A stretch of 64,000 nucleotides of DNA from positions 1-64,000 of the forward strand of contig LVBI01000017.1 of assembly GCA_001603145.1 (NCBI GenBank), read 5' to 3'. Made by a program: the position numbers and the translations under genes. The stretch comes from Spirochaetales bacterium Spiro_07. GTDB lineage: Bacteria; Spirochaetota; Spirochaetia; Treponematales; Treponemataceae. The first letter of the stretch is position 1, and each line of letters opens with the position of its first letter. The notes beneath the pieces were generated by a model, which saw nothing but the letters and a program-made list of their open reading frames with translations, searched no databases and had not been told where the DNA came from. Positions 8,106 through 17,156 of this stretch are shown in pieces.

Positions 8106-8266
8106 AAGAAGGGCTGTCTAAAAAGAATTGGATGTCATTGCCGTGCGCTCCGGCGCAAGTCAAAGCAAGCACGGCAGTCTATAAATTGTTTGACTGCAAT
8201 AATATAGATTTTCGGTAAAAGCCCGAAAATGGCAAGAACAATGCTTTAAAGACAGCCTTCTTTTTT
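8106..8266 (+). terminator. Terminator-like stem with about 130-bp loop carrying two palindromic repeats
   Basis: AAGAAGGGCTGTCT (8106-8119) pairs with AGACAGCCTTCTT (8250-8262) with one bulge and is followed by T residues. The loop carries a forward repeat (8134-8180, GTCATTGCCGTGC ... GCACGGCAGTCT) and a degenerate reverse one (8206-8233). It sits between chvE and gguA. The same outer stem recurs at 37725-37962. groL has an ordinary version with a 10-base loop. Confidence 0.65.
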
Positions 8267-8300
8267 ATAACGATTTTAAGTCTAAGAAAGAGGGGTTCCA

Positions 8301-9851
8301 ATGGCTAAGACATTATTGGAAATGAAAAATATTACCAAGTTGTTTCCTGGCGTAAAGGCGCTCGATAACGTAAATCTTACAGTTGAAGAAGGCGAGATTC
8401 ACGCAATCTGCGGTGAAAACGGTGCAGGAAAATCAACTTTGATGAATGTTCTGAGCGGTATTTATCCATATGGAACATACGAAGGGGACATCATCTACGA
8501 CGGTGAAGTCTGTAAATTTCAAACAATCAGAGACAGTGAAGCAAAAGGCATTGTAATTATTCATCAGGAGCTTGCACTTGTTCCTCTGCTCACCATCGGT
8601 GAAAACATGTTCCTCGGTAATGAAAGAGGAACGAAAGCAAAAATAAACTGGTCCGAAACATTTGACAAGGCTGATGAGCTTTTGCGCATGGTAGGACTGA
8701 AAGATTCGTCAAAGACATTAATCAAAGATATCGGCGTCGGCAAGCAGCAGCTTGTTGAAATTGCAAAAGCTCTCGGAAAGAACGTAAAGCTTCTGATTCT
8801 TGATGAGCCGACAGCTTCGCTCAATGATAACGAGGCAAAGCATCTTCTTGACCTTCTTCTTGAATTTAAGAAGAACGGCATGACATCGATTATCATTTCA
8901 CATAAATTGAATGAAGTCTCTTATGTTGCAGACAAAATCACTGTTATCCGTGATGGCACTTCAATTACAACGCTCGACAAAGCGAAAGACAACTTTACGG
9001 AAGACATGATTATTTCCGCAATGGTTGGCCGAAGCATTACAGACCGCTTTCCGAAGCGCGAATCTAAAATCGGCGATGTATGCTTTGAAGTTAAGAACTG
9101 GTGCGTTGACCATCCGGTATTTGACGGCATAAAAGTCTGTGACAATATCAACTTCAATCTTAGAAAAGGCGAAGTTCTCGGCATTTCTGGCCTTATGGGT
9201 GCTGGCCGCACAGAGCTTTCGATGAGCATTTTCGGCCACTCTTACGGCACGAACATACGCGGACAGATTTTCATGAACGGCAAGGAAGTTTCTTTCCCGA
9301 ACGTAAAATCAGCCATTAAGGCAGGTCTTGCTTATGTTACAGAAGACCGCAAAGGCAACGGCCTTATTCTTTCAGAGTCAATCTGTAAGAACACCACAGC
9401 CGCAAAGCCTGAAAAGATTTCAAAGAACTTCATCATAGACTTTGATAAAGAGCGCGCCTATTCTGAAGATATGGCGAAAGAAATGCACACAAAGTGCGCT
9501 TCTGTTATGGAAGATGTCGGCAACCTTTCCGGCGGAAACATGCAGAAGGTTCTCGTAGGCAAGTGGCTTTTCGCAGAGCCGGATATTCTTATCCTTGACG
9601 AACCTACAAGAGGTATCGATGTCGGTGCAAAGTATGAAATCTACTGTATCATCAACCGCATGGTTGCAGAAGGAAAATCAGTTATTATGATTAGTTCTGA
9701 AATGCCTGAGCTTCTCGGCATGTGCGACCGCATCTACGTTATGAATGAAGGCAGAATGATTGCAGAAATGGACGGCAAAGAAGCCACCCAAGAGAAAATT
9801 ATGACAGAGATTATCAATTCCGGCAAAAACGGAAATTTGGCAACAGAATAA
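8301..9851 (+). CDS. gguA: Multiple monosaccharide ABC transporter, ATP-binding protein (GguA/MmsA)
   Basis: ATPase of the sugar importer, 516 residues with two fused nucleotide-binding domains as in RbsA, XylG and MglA. The N-terminal domain has Walker [10 protein letters not shown], a degenerate signature [14 protein letters not shown] and Walker [12 protein letters not shown]. The C-terminal domain has the variant Walker [11 protein letters not shown], signature LSGGNMQK and Walker [14 protein letters not shown] non-canonical second P-loop is usual in this family. The ATG at 8301 follows an AGAGGGG ribosome-binding site. It lies between chvE and gguB in one operon, downstream of the terminator-like element at 8106-8266. 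Confidence 0.93.
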   Translation: MAKTLLEMKNITKLFPGVKALDNVNLTVEEGEIHAICGENGAGKSTLMNVLSGIYPYGTYEGDIIYDGEVCKFQTIRDSEAKGIVIIHQELALVPLLTIGENMFLGNERGTKAKINWSETFDKADELLRMVGLKDSSKTLIKDIGVGKQQLVEIAKALGKNVKLLILDEPTASLNDNEAKHLLDLLLEFKKNGMTSIIISHKLNEVSYVADKITVIRDGTSITTLDKAKDNFTEDMIISAMVGRSITDRFPKRESKIGDVCFEVKNWCVDHPVFDGIKVCDNINFNLRKGEVLGISGLMGAGRTELSMSIFGHSYGTNIRGQIFMNGKEVSFPNVKSAIKAGLAYVTEDRKGNGLILSESICKNTTAAKPEKISKNFIIDFDKERAYSEDMAKEMHTKCASVMEDVGNLSGGNMQKVLVGKWLFAEPDILILDEPTRGIDVGAKYEIYCIINRMVAEGKSVIMISSEMPELLGMCDRIYVMNEGRMIAEMDGKEATQEKIMTEIINSGKNGNLATE

Positions 9852-9863
9852 ACGGAGACAAAG

Positions 9864-11111
9864 ATGGCAGATACAAAAACAGTTAAATCAACAGGTGGTT
9901 TAAAATCTGTATTGAAAAGCAACACGATGATAGTTGTTCTCGTCGGTGTTATGCTCCTTTTTGAAGTTATGATCCGCATAACTAATCATGGTTCTTTGTT
10001 TGCACCTGCAAACATTACGAATATTATCAGACAGAACGCATACGTTGCTATTCTTGCAACTGGTATGCTTTGCTGTATCTTGACCGGCGGTAACATCGAT
10101 TTGTCAGTCGGTTCTGTTGTTGCGCTTGTCGGTGCTTTGGCAGGTGTTTTCATCGTAAACTGGGGTTGGCCTGTATGGCTGTCAATTATCGGTTGTCTTT
10201 TGATTGGCACGATGATTGGTGCTTTCCACGGCTTCTTCATAGCGTATATCCACATTCCGCCGTTCATCACGACGCTTGCCGGTATGCTTTTGTGGCGCGG
10301 TGTTGCAACAATCGTTCTCGATGGTAAACCGATTGCTCCGTTCCCAGCAAAGTATTTGAACCTTTTTGAAAGCTTCATTCCGGGCACAAGCGAAGCTACA
10401 AAAGAAAAATTCGGCGAAATGACACTTTTCGGCGAATTCGTTGACAAGTATGTTCTTATAACAACGCTCATCATTTCATTGATTTGTGTATTGGTTTTTG
10501 TTGTGCTTGAAATTATTTCACGTAACAACAAAATCAAGAAGAACTACACAGTTTCTTCAACAGGTTCGTTTGTTGCAAAGCTCGTGTTCCTCTCAATCGT
10601 TATCATGATTTTGGGTCAGTTCCTTGCACGCGACCGCGGTCTTCCGGTTGTTCTTATTCTGCTCGGCGTTATCATTGCAGCTTATTCTTACTTTACGCAG
10701 AATACAGTTCCTGGCCGCTACCTCTATGCAATCGGTGGTAACGCAAAAGCTGCTAAGCTTTCTGGTGTAAATACAGACAACGTAATGTTCTTTGCTTATA
10801 CGAACATGGGCTTTATCTCAGCTGTTGCAGCTTTGGTAACAATCGCACGTTTGAACTCTGCACAGCCTACAGCTGGTCAGAACTATGAAATGGATGCAAT
10901 CGGCTCATGTTTCATCGGTGGTGCTTCTGCATACGGTGGAACTGGTACTGTAACAGGTGCTGTTGTCGGTGCTATCTTCATGGGCGTTCTCAACAACGGT
11001 ATGTCAATCCTCGGTATTGATATGAACTGGCAGCGCGCCGTAAAGGGTATTGTTCTTTTGGCAGCCGTTATCTTCGACGTTCTTTCTAAGAAACGCAGCC
11101 GCGCGAACTAA
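9864..11111 (+). CDS. gguB: Multiple monosaccharide ABC transporter, permease (GguB/MmsB)
   Basis: Inner-membrane channel of the importer, 415 residues with about ten hydrophobic segments of the BPD_transp_2 (RbsC/AraH) family. Recognisable family stretches are GGNIDLSVGSVVALVGALAG and PGRYLYAIGGNAKAAKLSGV. The glycine-rich segment GSCFIGGASAYGGTGTVTGAVVGA includes the coupling motif facing the ATPase. The start follows CGGAGA, 12 bases after the gguA stop. A rho-independent terminator follows at 11177. Confidence 0.93.
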   Translation: MADTKTVKSTGGLKSVLKSNTMIVVLVGVMLLFEVMIRITNHGSLFAPANITNIIRQNAYVAILATGMLCCILTGGNIDLSVGSVVALVGALAGVFIVNWGWPVWLSIIGCLLIGTMIGAFHGFFIAYIHIPPFITTLAGMLLWRGVATIVLDGKPIAPFPAKYLNLFESFIPGTSEATKEKFGEMTLFGEFVDKYVLITTLIISLICVLVFVVLEIISRNNKIKKNYTVSSTGSFVAKLVFLSIVIMILGQFLARDRGLPVVLILLGVIIAAYSYFTQNTVPGRYLYAIGGNAKAAKLSGVNTDNVMFFAYTNMGFISAVAALVTIARLNSAQPTAGQNYEMDAIGSCFIGGASAYGGTGTVTGAVVGAIFMGVLNNGMSILGIDMNWQRAVKGIVLLAAVIFDVLSKKRSRAN

Positions 11112-11135
11112 GCGCATCTGACACAACAAACTGAA

Positions 11136-11166
11136 GGAGCAGACCGCAAGTTTTTGGGGCTGCTCC
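11136..11166 (+). terminator. Hairpin after gguB
   Basis: GGAGCAG (11136-11142) pairs with CTGCTCC (11160-11166). No T-run follows. Together with the stronger hairpin at 11177 it forms the operon end. Confidence 0.4.
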
Positions 11167-11176
11167 GAAAATATAG

Positions 11177-11217
11177 CCCGGTACTTGTTTGCCTCCATAG
11201 TAGTACCGGGTTTTTTT
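11177..11217 (+). terminator. Rho-independent terminator of the sugar transporter operon
   Basis: CCCGGTACT (11177-11185) and AGTACCGGG (11202-11210) followed by seven T. Confidence 0.85.
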
Positions 11218-11241
11218 ATGCCCATGTACCTAATCTTTGTA

Positions 11242-11270
11242 TTGCAATCTGCAAGTAGAAAAGCTATTAT
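11242..11270 (+). promoter_or_regulatory. Sigma-70 promoter for the alpha-2-macroglobulin/PBP1C operon
   Basis: TTGCAA (11242-11247), 17-bp spacer, TATTAT (11265-11270). It lies about 58 bp upstream of the start codon. Confidence 0.6.
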
Positions 11271-11327
11271 TATTCGATAAACAAATCAAACAAAGATATT
11301 TAGCTACAGTTATGTTTGGAGGATTTT

Positions 11328-14300
11328 ATGAACATAAACTTTAGTTTTGCAAAGCGGCTGTTTGCGCTGCTTCTTATAGCGGTGCTTGCAACAGGGTGCA
11401 GCAAAAACAAAAAAACATCTGCTTCTAATGCAAGCGCGGCAGATTCAGAAGGCTTGAGCATTATAAGCTACGAGCCGAGCGGAACTTTGCCGAATGAAGT
11501 AAAGAATCCTTCTATATATGTGCAGTTTTCTGAACCGGTTGTGCCGCTTGCAAAGCTCGGCGAACCTTCAGATAAGTCTGACATTATTTCGATTGAGCCT
11601 GCCTTGAAAGGCGTTTTCAGATGGTACGGCACAAGCCTTTTGAGCTTTGAATGTGCCGACGAAGTAATTCCGCAGACAGAATATGTGGTAAAAATCAACC
11701 CGTCGGTCAAGTCTATAAACGGAAACACCTTGACCGGCATGAACAGCTTTTCTTTTAAGACTGAAGAACTCAAGCTTGTTTCTGTTGTGCCGGGCTACGG
11801 CGCAGCCAAAAAGCTTACAGAAGAAAATCCTAATGCGTTCGTGCCATACATAGACGAAGACGATGTGCCTGTCGCCGCAGCCGGTGACATCGGCGTTTTT
11901 TTCAATTATCCTGTTGATGTTGATGTTGTTAAAAGCTCAATCGTTGTATATGACGAAGACAGCAAATCTTATAATGCAGCTTTTTCAAAGATAAAAGACA
12001 CAAACGGCATTTTGCTCACCATAAAAGAGAAGATGCCCGAAAACAAGCGCATTGACATTGCGCTTAAAAGCGGCGCGCAGGCGCAGAAAGGCTTTTTGAA
12101 AACCGAGAACGACCAGATTATGAGCTTCCATACGTTGCTGCCGCTCAAGCTTAGAGATACAAACACTTACGGCAGCAGCTACGGAAAATACAAGAACCCG
12201 GTTTATTTTTATTTTTCTCATCAGCTTGCGCCGGAAAATCTTAAGCTGCTCGCAAGCGGCATAAAGACAACGCCTTCGATGAAAGTAACCGAAGAGAACG
12301 TGGAAATTTCCGGCAGCCGCGTTATTGTTTACGGCTTGCCTGTAAATTACGAAGACACTTATTCGATGGTTCTTCCTGCCGGAATCACTGATGTATATGG
12401 AAGAAAAACCACAGAAACCGTAAATGTAAATGTTTCAGTGCCTGCCGCCGCAAGCATGGCAACTTTCAAAGATTATGGTTCAGGCATTCTTGAAGCGCAG
12501 TTTGCGCCAAAGCTCGCTTTTCAGTTTCAGAATATCTTGCCAGGCTCATACTACACATTGCAGTCAAGAACAAAAGATCAAGTTGTTAAAACTTATAACG
12601 AGCCTGACATTCCGAAGAATGAAGCAGTAGTTGAGACTGTAGACCTTGAGCCGTTCCTTTTAAAGAATGACGGCCTTTCTGTGGGCAACGTGGTTTTCGG
12701 TGCGCACATGAAGCTGAACAACGACTGGTACGGCGACGATTATGAGCAGACAAATTATCAGACTGTGCAAGTAACAGATTTGGGTGTAACCGTCCGCTAC
12801 GGCTATAACAAGGCAGTTGTTCTCGTTTCTTCTTTAAAGACAGGCGAACCGATTGCCGGTGCAAAAGTCGGCGCGTTTGCGTCTTTGCTTGATTACAATT
12901 TAAATCAGCCTATGACCAAAATTCTCAATAATGTTTCGCTTTTCAACAAAGACATAAAAGGCGGAAAATATAGTGAAATTGGAACAGGCGTAACAGACCA
13001 GAACGGCCTTGCAGTTATAGACTTTGACAAAAATGATTTCAAAAAAGCGTTAAGGGCTGAAAACTACAATTCAAAGACTTTCTTTATTGAAGTTGTGAAC
13101 AATAACGACCGTGTTGTGTTCAACCCAGATTTGGTAAGCATGTGGCGTTACAACACTTATGGCATTGAAGAGCCGTTAAGTGCAGAAGACGAAGAAATGC
13201 GCGTCTTTATGTTTACAGACAGAAAGCTCTATAAACCGGGCGAAAAGCTTACGTTCCGCGGCATTGACCGCACACAGAAGCTTGGCGAGCTTGAGCCTTA
13301 TGTGGGCGAATATACTATCGAAGTGAAAGAAGACGCTTGGAAAGCAAAGCCTATAAAGACTTTTGAAGGCAAGACAACAACTTCGGGCGGTTTCTATCAT
13401 TCGTTGACTTTGCCGTCAGACCTTGAGCCGGGCGACTATGTTATAAGCTACACAAGAAAGCTTGGCGACGGCAAAACGTCTACACGGAACGAATATTTCC
13501 AGATTGCATTTTTTGAGCGTTTGCGTTTTCAGGCAAATGCTTCAATTGCGGACATAACATACACACGCGGCGACCGCATCGACGCTTCTGTTGCGGCTGA
13601 ATATCTTGGCGGCGGCAGTCTTGCCGGTTGCGGTTACACCTCTTCTTGGTTCCGCGAGCCGTGCGGCTTTTATTTGCGCGATGCAAAATTTGACGGCTAC
13701 ACTTTCGGGCCGCTGCAAGGCTACGACAGCCGCTCTTATTTGGGCAACGAAGAAGGCACGCTTTCTGCCACAGGCAAAGGCTCAACTTCAATCACTTCGG
13801 GCGGTGAATCTCTGAAAGGCATGGCTTACCAGTACCGCTCAGAAATCCGCGTTACAGATCAGAGCAATCAGATGATTGCAGCATCTGCCTCTACGATTGT
13901 GCACCCGGCGCTGTTTTACATAGGCTTGAGTGCGCCTGCAAACGTAAAAGGCTTTGCCAAAAAAGGCGACAAGCTTGACTTCAAATATCAGGCTGTAATG
14001 CCTGACGGTTCAGCTGTTGCAGACAATGCGTTGCCTGCAAGCAAAGCGAAGCGTTCTATTAATGTTGAGCTTTTGCGCGAAGAGTGGAACTTGGTTCAGC
14101 AGATGGGCGTTTACGGCACTGTAAACACACGCTACGTGCGCAACATGGTCAGCGAGCAGAATCTTACGGTTCAGCTTGATAAGTCAGGCTCTTTCACTGT
14201 TACACCACCAAAGGGCGGCTCTTATCTGCTTAGAATGTCTTGTACAGACAAGAGCGGCAACGACGTTGTAACAGAGCGCCGCTTCTATGTCATCGGTTCA

Positions 14301-17156
14301 GACTGGTACTGGTACGGCAACCAGAGCGACGAGCTTACGCTGACAGCAAACAAGAATTCTTATTCGATTGGCGAAACAGCGCAGATTATGCTTCAAAGCC
14401 CGCTTGAAAAGGGCAAGTATCTTCTCACAATTGAACGCGAAGGCGTTTTCCATCAGGAAATTCTTGATATAAAAGAATCTGTAACAGTTCTCGATATTCC
14501 TGTTAAGGCTGAATATTTGCCGATTGCGTATGTAACGCTTTCAACATATTCAACAAGAACCGGCGAGCCTGTCAAAGACTTTGACACGCCGGACATGAAC
14601 AAGCCGAAGGGCTACTTCGGTCTTGTGCCGATTCACGTTGACACAGACTCTGTAACTTTCGATGTGTCTATCAAGAGCGACAAGTCTTCTTATAAGCCGG
14701 GCGAAACCGCAAAGTTTACGCTCAAAGCAACGCAGAACGGCAAGCCGCTTTCTGGTGCAGAGCTTTCATTCATGGCTGTAGACCGCGGCGTTATAGACTT
14801 GATTAATTACCATGTTCCGAACCCTGTAGAATATTTCTACGATGAATATCATTTCCCGATTTGCACAAGGGGCGGCGATTCGCGCTCAATGCTGATTGAC
14901 CCTGTTGTGTTTGCCGCAAAGAAGATGTTCGGCGGCGATGCAGACGGCGATGATTCTGAAAAAATGAACGAGCGCAAGAATTTTGACCCGACCGCAGTGT
15001 TTGAGCCTTATCTTGTTACAGGTGCAGACGGCACTGTTGAATGCACGTTCACATGGCCAGATAATCTGACGGCTTACCGCATTACAGCTGTGGGCGTTGA
15101 CGGCAGCAATTTTGCAATAGCCGAAAGCGAAACAAATGTTGCTAACCCTGTTTCAGCCAGAGACGTTGTGCCTTCAACTTTGCGCTTGAACGATATAAGC
15201 GAGGCCGGTCTTGTAATTTCCAACTTGCAAGACACAGCGCAGACACTTGAAATTGAAGCTGAAATCTTTGACGGCATCGAAAAATCAGGCCAGCCTGTTG
15301 AAGTTGACGGCATCGAAAGAGTTGCAGGCCATGCTTCTTTGATTAAAGATACCAAGAAGTCTGTAACTGTTCAGGCAAATTCAACAAGCATCGTCATGTT
15401 CCCGCTCAAAACAGAAGCTTCGGGCTTTGTCACTGTTCAGTTTACTGTGCGTTCAAAAGTGCTTAACGAGAAAGTCTTGAAGCCGATTGAGATTGAGCGC
15501 CCGTATGTATTTGAAACTGTAACGACGACCGGCTCAACAGGCAAAGAAAAGAACGCATCTGCAAAAGAGCTGCTCGTAATTCCGGCTGATTCTGACAACA
15601 ATCAGGGCAACATCTCTATAACGCTTGACGCAACGCGTCTCGGCGTATTGAAAGAAGCTGTCGATTATGTTTTCCATTATCCGTATGGCTGTCTTGAGCA
15701 GCGTTCAAGCGCAATCATGCCGATGGTCTATTTTGCAGACTACATCAAAGTACTCGGCATGGAAAGCGAAGTGAAGAAGCCGCGCAAGGTTGTTGAAGCT
15801 GAGCTTAAGAAGTGGAAGAACTATCAGCGCAGCGACGGAAGCTTCCCGTACTGGCCGGCCGGTTCAACCGCATCGTTCCCTGTGAGCGTGCGCATCGCTG
15901 AAATTGCGGTTGCCGCAAAAGCAAGAGATTATGACGTCAAGATTGACCTCAACAAGCTTGCTAATTACATCAACTCAGAATATAACAAACGCACTCTTAA
16001 CGGCGATAATTCGCGCTACATGAAGTCTTATGTAAACTATGTGCGCGTTCTTCTCGGCAAGTATGTAGAGGACGAAACAATCGAATCAATCGTGAACGAC
16101 GATAAATCGTCTATTTCAGACCTTTGCTACGCAGGCCTTATGTACGCCGAACGCAAGCAGACAGCCAAAGTCAATGAAGTGCTTAAGAAAGTTTCAAGCT
16201 TTATGCGCCCGACTACGCGCGGTGTTGACATAACGAACCAGAACTGGTCTTATTGGCAGTTCTTTGGCGGAGAAATTGAGACTTATGCGCTTGCGTTGAA
16301 GCTTTATTCTGTTGCAGACCCCGAAAACCAGAATGTCGGAAGGCTTGTTTATCAGCTCTTGCAGCTGCAGCGCGCTTCTCATGGTTATTGGAAGTCTACG
16401 GCGACAACGGCGCGTGTTCTTGATGCGTTTGCAACTTATATCGAGGCGAACAACCTTGAAGACACCAACTTTACGGCGGAAGCGCTGATAAACGGCAAGA
16501 AATTCGTAAACGGCAAGTTCAAAGGCTTGGGTGCAGATCCAATCGAAAACACTTGCGCTCTTACGGAAGACCCGGTTAAGGGCTTGCCAAAAGACAAAGA
16601 AATTCCTGTTGAGTTCTCAAAGAACGGCACTGGTGATTTGTTCTACACGCTTTCAATGAAATACGCTGTAAGCGCCGACAAGCAGATGCCGAGAGACGAA
16701 GGTATCGGTGTTTATTGCGAATACAAGGATCTTGCTACAGGTCAGATTGTCACATGCGATAAGCTTGTCGCCGGAAAGACTTACAAAGCTCATGTAGTTG
16801 TTTCAACCACAAGAGACCGCACGTTCGTTGCTTTGCGCGTGCCTGTTCCGGCTGGTGCAGAAATCCAGAATGCCGCATTCGTCACAACCGGCTCTTTCCA
16901 AGAGTACGAAGAAGAAAAGAAGAGCGACGACAACTGGTGGTGGGACGACTACTACACAAGGCTTTCTAACGAAACGATTTACGAAAACGAAGTTCAGTAT
17001 TTCTGGAACTTTATGGGACGCGGCCGACAGGAAGTAGATTTCTTGTTCAGAGCCGTCCGCTCGGGCACATATCAGACACCTTCTGTTACGGCGGAATGTA
17101 TGTATGAGCCTGAAATCTTTGGCCGCTCAAGCGGCAAGGTCTGGATTATTGAATAA
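11328..17156 (+). CDS. Bacterial alpha-2-macroglobulin lipoprotein with thioester
   Basis: A 1942-residue protease-trapping lipoprotein of the YfhM/MagD-like family, expected to guard the periplasm or cell surface against host or competitor proteases. The ATG at 11328 follows GGAGG at 11318; the upstream in-frame ATG at 11316 lacks a good site. The signal sequence ends in the lipobox LATGC. Repeated MG beta-domains fill the N-terminal two thirds. The macroglobulin family region near 1230-1300 includes FTWPDNLTAYRITAVG. The thioester is intact: GCLEQ with Cys1455 and Gln1458, inside an alpha/alpha-toroid complement-like domain. Its 3' end overlaps the pbpC gene by 53 bases. The same pairing is known in Escherichia coli (yfhM-pbpC) and fits a model in which cell-wall repair accompanies protease defence. 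Confidence 0.93.
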   Translation: MNINFSFAKRLFALLLIAVLATGCSKNKKTSASNASAADSEGLSIISYEPSGTLPNEVKNPSIYVQFSEPVVPLAKLGEPSDKSDIISIEPALKGVFRWYGTSLLSFECADEVIPQTEYVVKINPSVKSINGNTLTGMNSFSFKTEELKLVSVVPGYGAAKKLTEENPNAFVPYIDEDDVPVAAAGDIGVFFNYPVDVDVVKSSIVVYDEDSKSYNAAFSKIKDTNGILLTIKEKMPENKRIDIALKSGAQAQKGFLKTENDQIMSFHTLLPLKLRDTNTYGSSYGKYKNPVYFYFSHQLAPENLKLLASGIKTTPSMKVTEENVEISGSRVIVYGLPVNYEDTYSMVLPAGITDVYGRKTTETVNVNVSVPAAASMATFKDYGSGILEAQFAPKLAFQFQNILPGSYYTLQSRTKDQVVKTYNEPDIPKNEAVVETVDLEPFLLKNDGLSVGNVVFGAHMKLNNDWYGDDYEQTNYQTVQVTDLGVTVRYGYNKAVVLVSSLKTGEPIAGAKVGAFASLLDYNLNQPMTKILNNVSLFNKDIKGGKYSEIGTGVTDQNGLAVIDFDKNDFKKALRAENYNSKTFFIEVVNNNDRVVFNPDLVSMWRYNTYGIEEPLSAEDEEMRVFMFTDRKLYKPGEKLTFRGIDRTQKLGELEPYVGEYTIEVKEDAWKAKPIKTFEGKTTTSGGFYHSLTLPSDLEPGDYVISYTRKLGDGKTSTRNEYFQIAFFERLRFQANASIADITYTRGDRIDASVAAEYLGGGSLAGCGYTSSWFREPCGFYLRDAKFDGYTFGPLQGYDSRSYLGNEEGTLSATGKGSTSITSGGESLKGMAYQYRSEIRVTDQSNQMIAASASTIVHPALFYIGLSAPANVKGFAKKGDKLDFKYQAVMPDGSAVADNALPASKAKRSINVELLREEWNLVQQMGVYGTVNTRYVRNMVSEQNLTVQLDKSGSFTVTPPKGGSYLLRMSCTDKSGNDVVTERRFYVIGSDWYWYGNQSDELTLTANKNSYSIGETAQIMLQSPLEKGKYLLTIEREGVFHQEILDIKESVTVLDIPVKAEYLPIAYVTLSTYSTRTGEPVKDFDTPDMNKPKGYFGLVPIHVDTDSVTFDVSIKSDKSSYKPGETAKFTLKATQNGKPLSGAELSFMAVDRGVIDLINYHVPNPVEYFYDEYHFPICTRGGDSRSMLIDPVVFAAKKMFGGDADGDDSEKMNERKNFDPTAVFEPYLVTGADGTVECTFTWPDNLTAYRITAVGVDGSNFAIAESETNVANPVSARDVVPSTLRLNDISEAGLVISNLQDTAQTLEIEAEIFDGIEKSGQPVEVDGIERVAGHASLIKDTKKSVTVQANSTSIVMFPLKTEASGFVTVQFTVRSKVLNEKVLKPIEIERPYVFETVTTTGSTGKEKNASAKELLVIPADSDNNQGNISITLDATRLGVLKEAVDYVFHYPYGCLEQRSSAIMPMVYFADYIKVLGMESEVKKPRKVVEAELKKWKNYQRSDGSFPYWPAGSTASFPVSVRIAEIAVAAKARDYDVKIDLNKLANYINSEYNKRTLNGDNSRYMKSYVNYVRVLLGKYVEDETIESIVNDDKSSISDLCYAGLMYAERKQTAKVNEVLKKVSSFMRPTTRGVDITNQNWSYWQFFGGEIETYALALKLYSVADPENQNVGRLVYQLLQLQRASHGYWKSTATTARVLDAFATYIEANNLEDTNFTAEALINGKKFVNGKFKGLGADPIENTCALTEDPVKGLPKDKEIPVEFSKNGTGDLFYTLSMKYAVSADKQMPRDEGIGVYCEYKDLATGQIVTCDKLVAGKTYKAHVVVSTTRDRTFVALRVPVPAGAEIQNAAFVTTGSFQEYEEEKKSDDNWWWDDYYTRLSNETIYENEVQYFWNFMGRGRQEVDFLFRAVRSGTYQTPSVTAECMYEPEIFGRSSGKVWIIE

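Noticed and set aside
8106-8266. Insertion sequence remnant
   Set aside because: There is no transposase trace and no clear target duplication outside the stem. It is kept as a terminator-like structure with repeats, with a MITE as an alternative.
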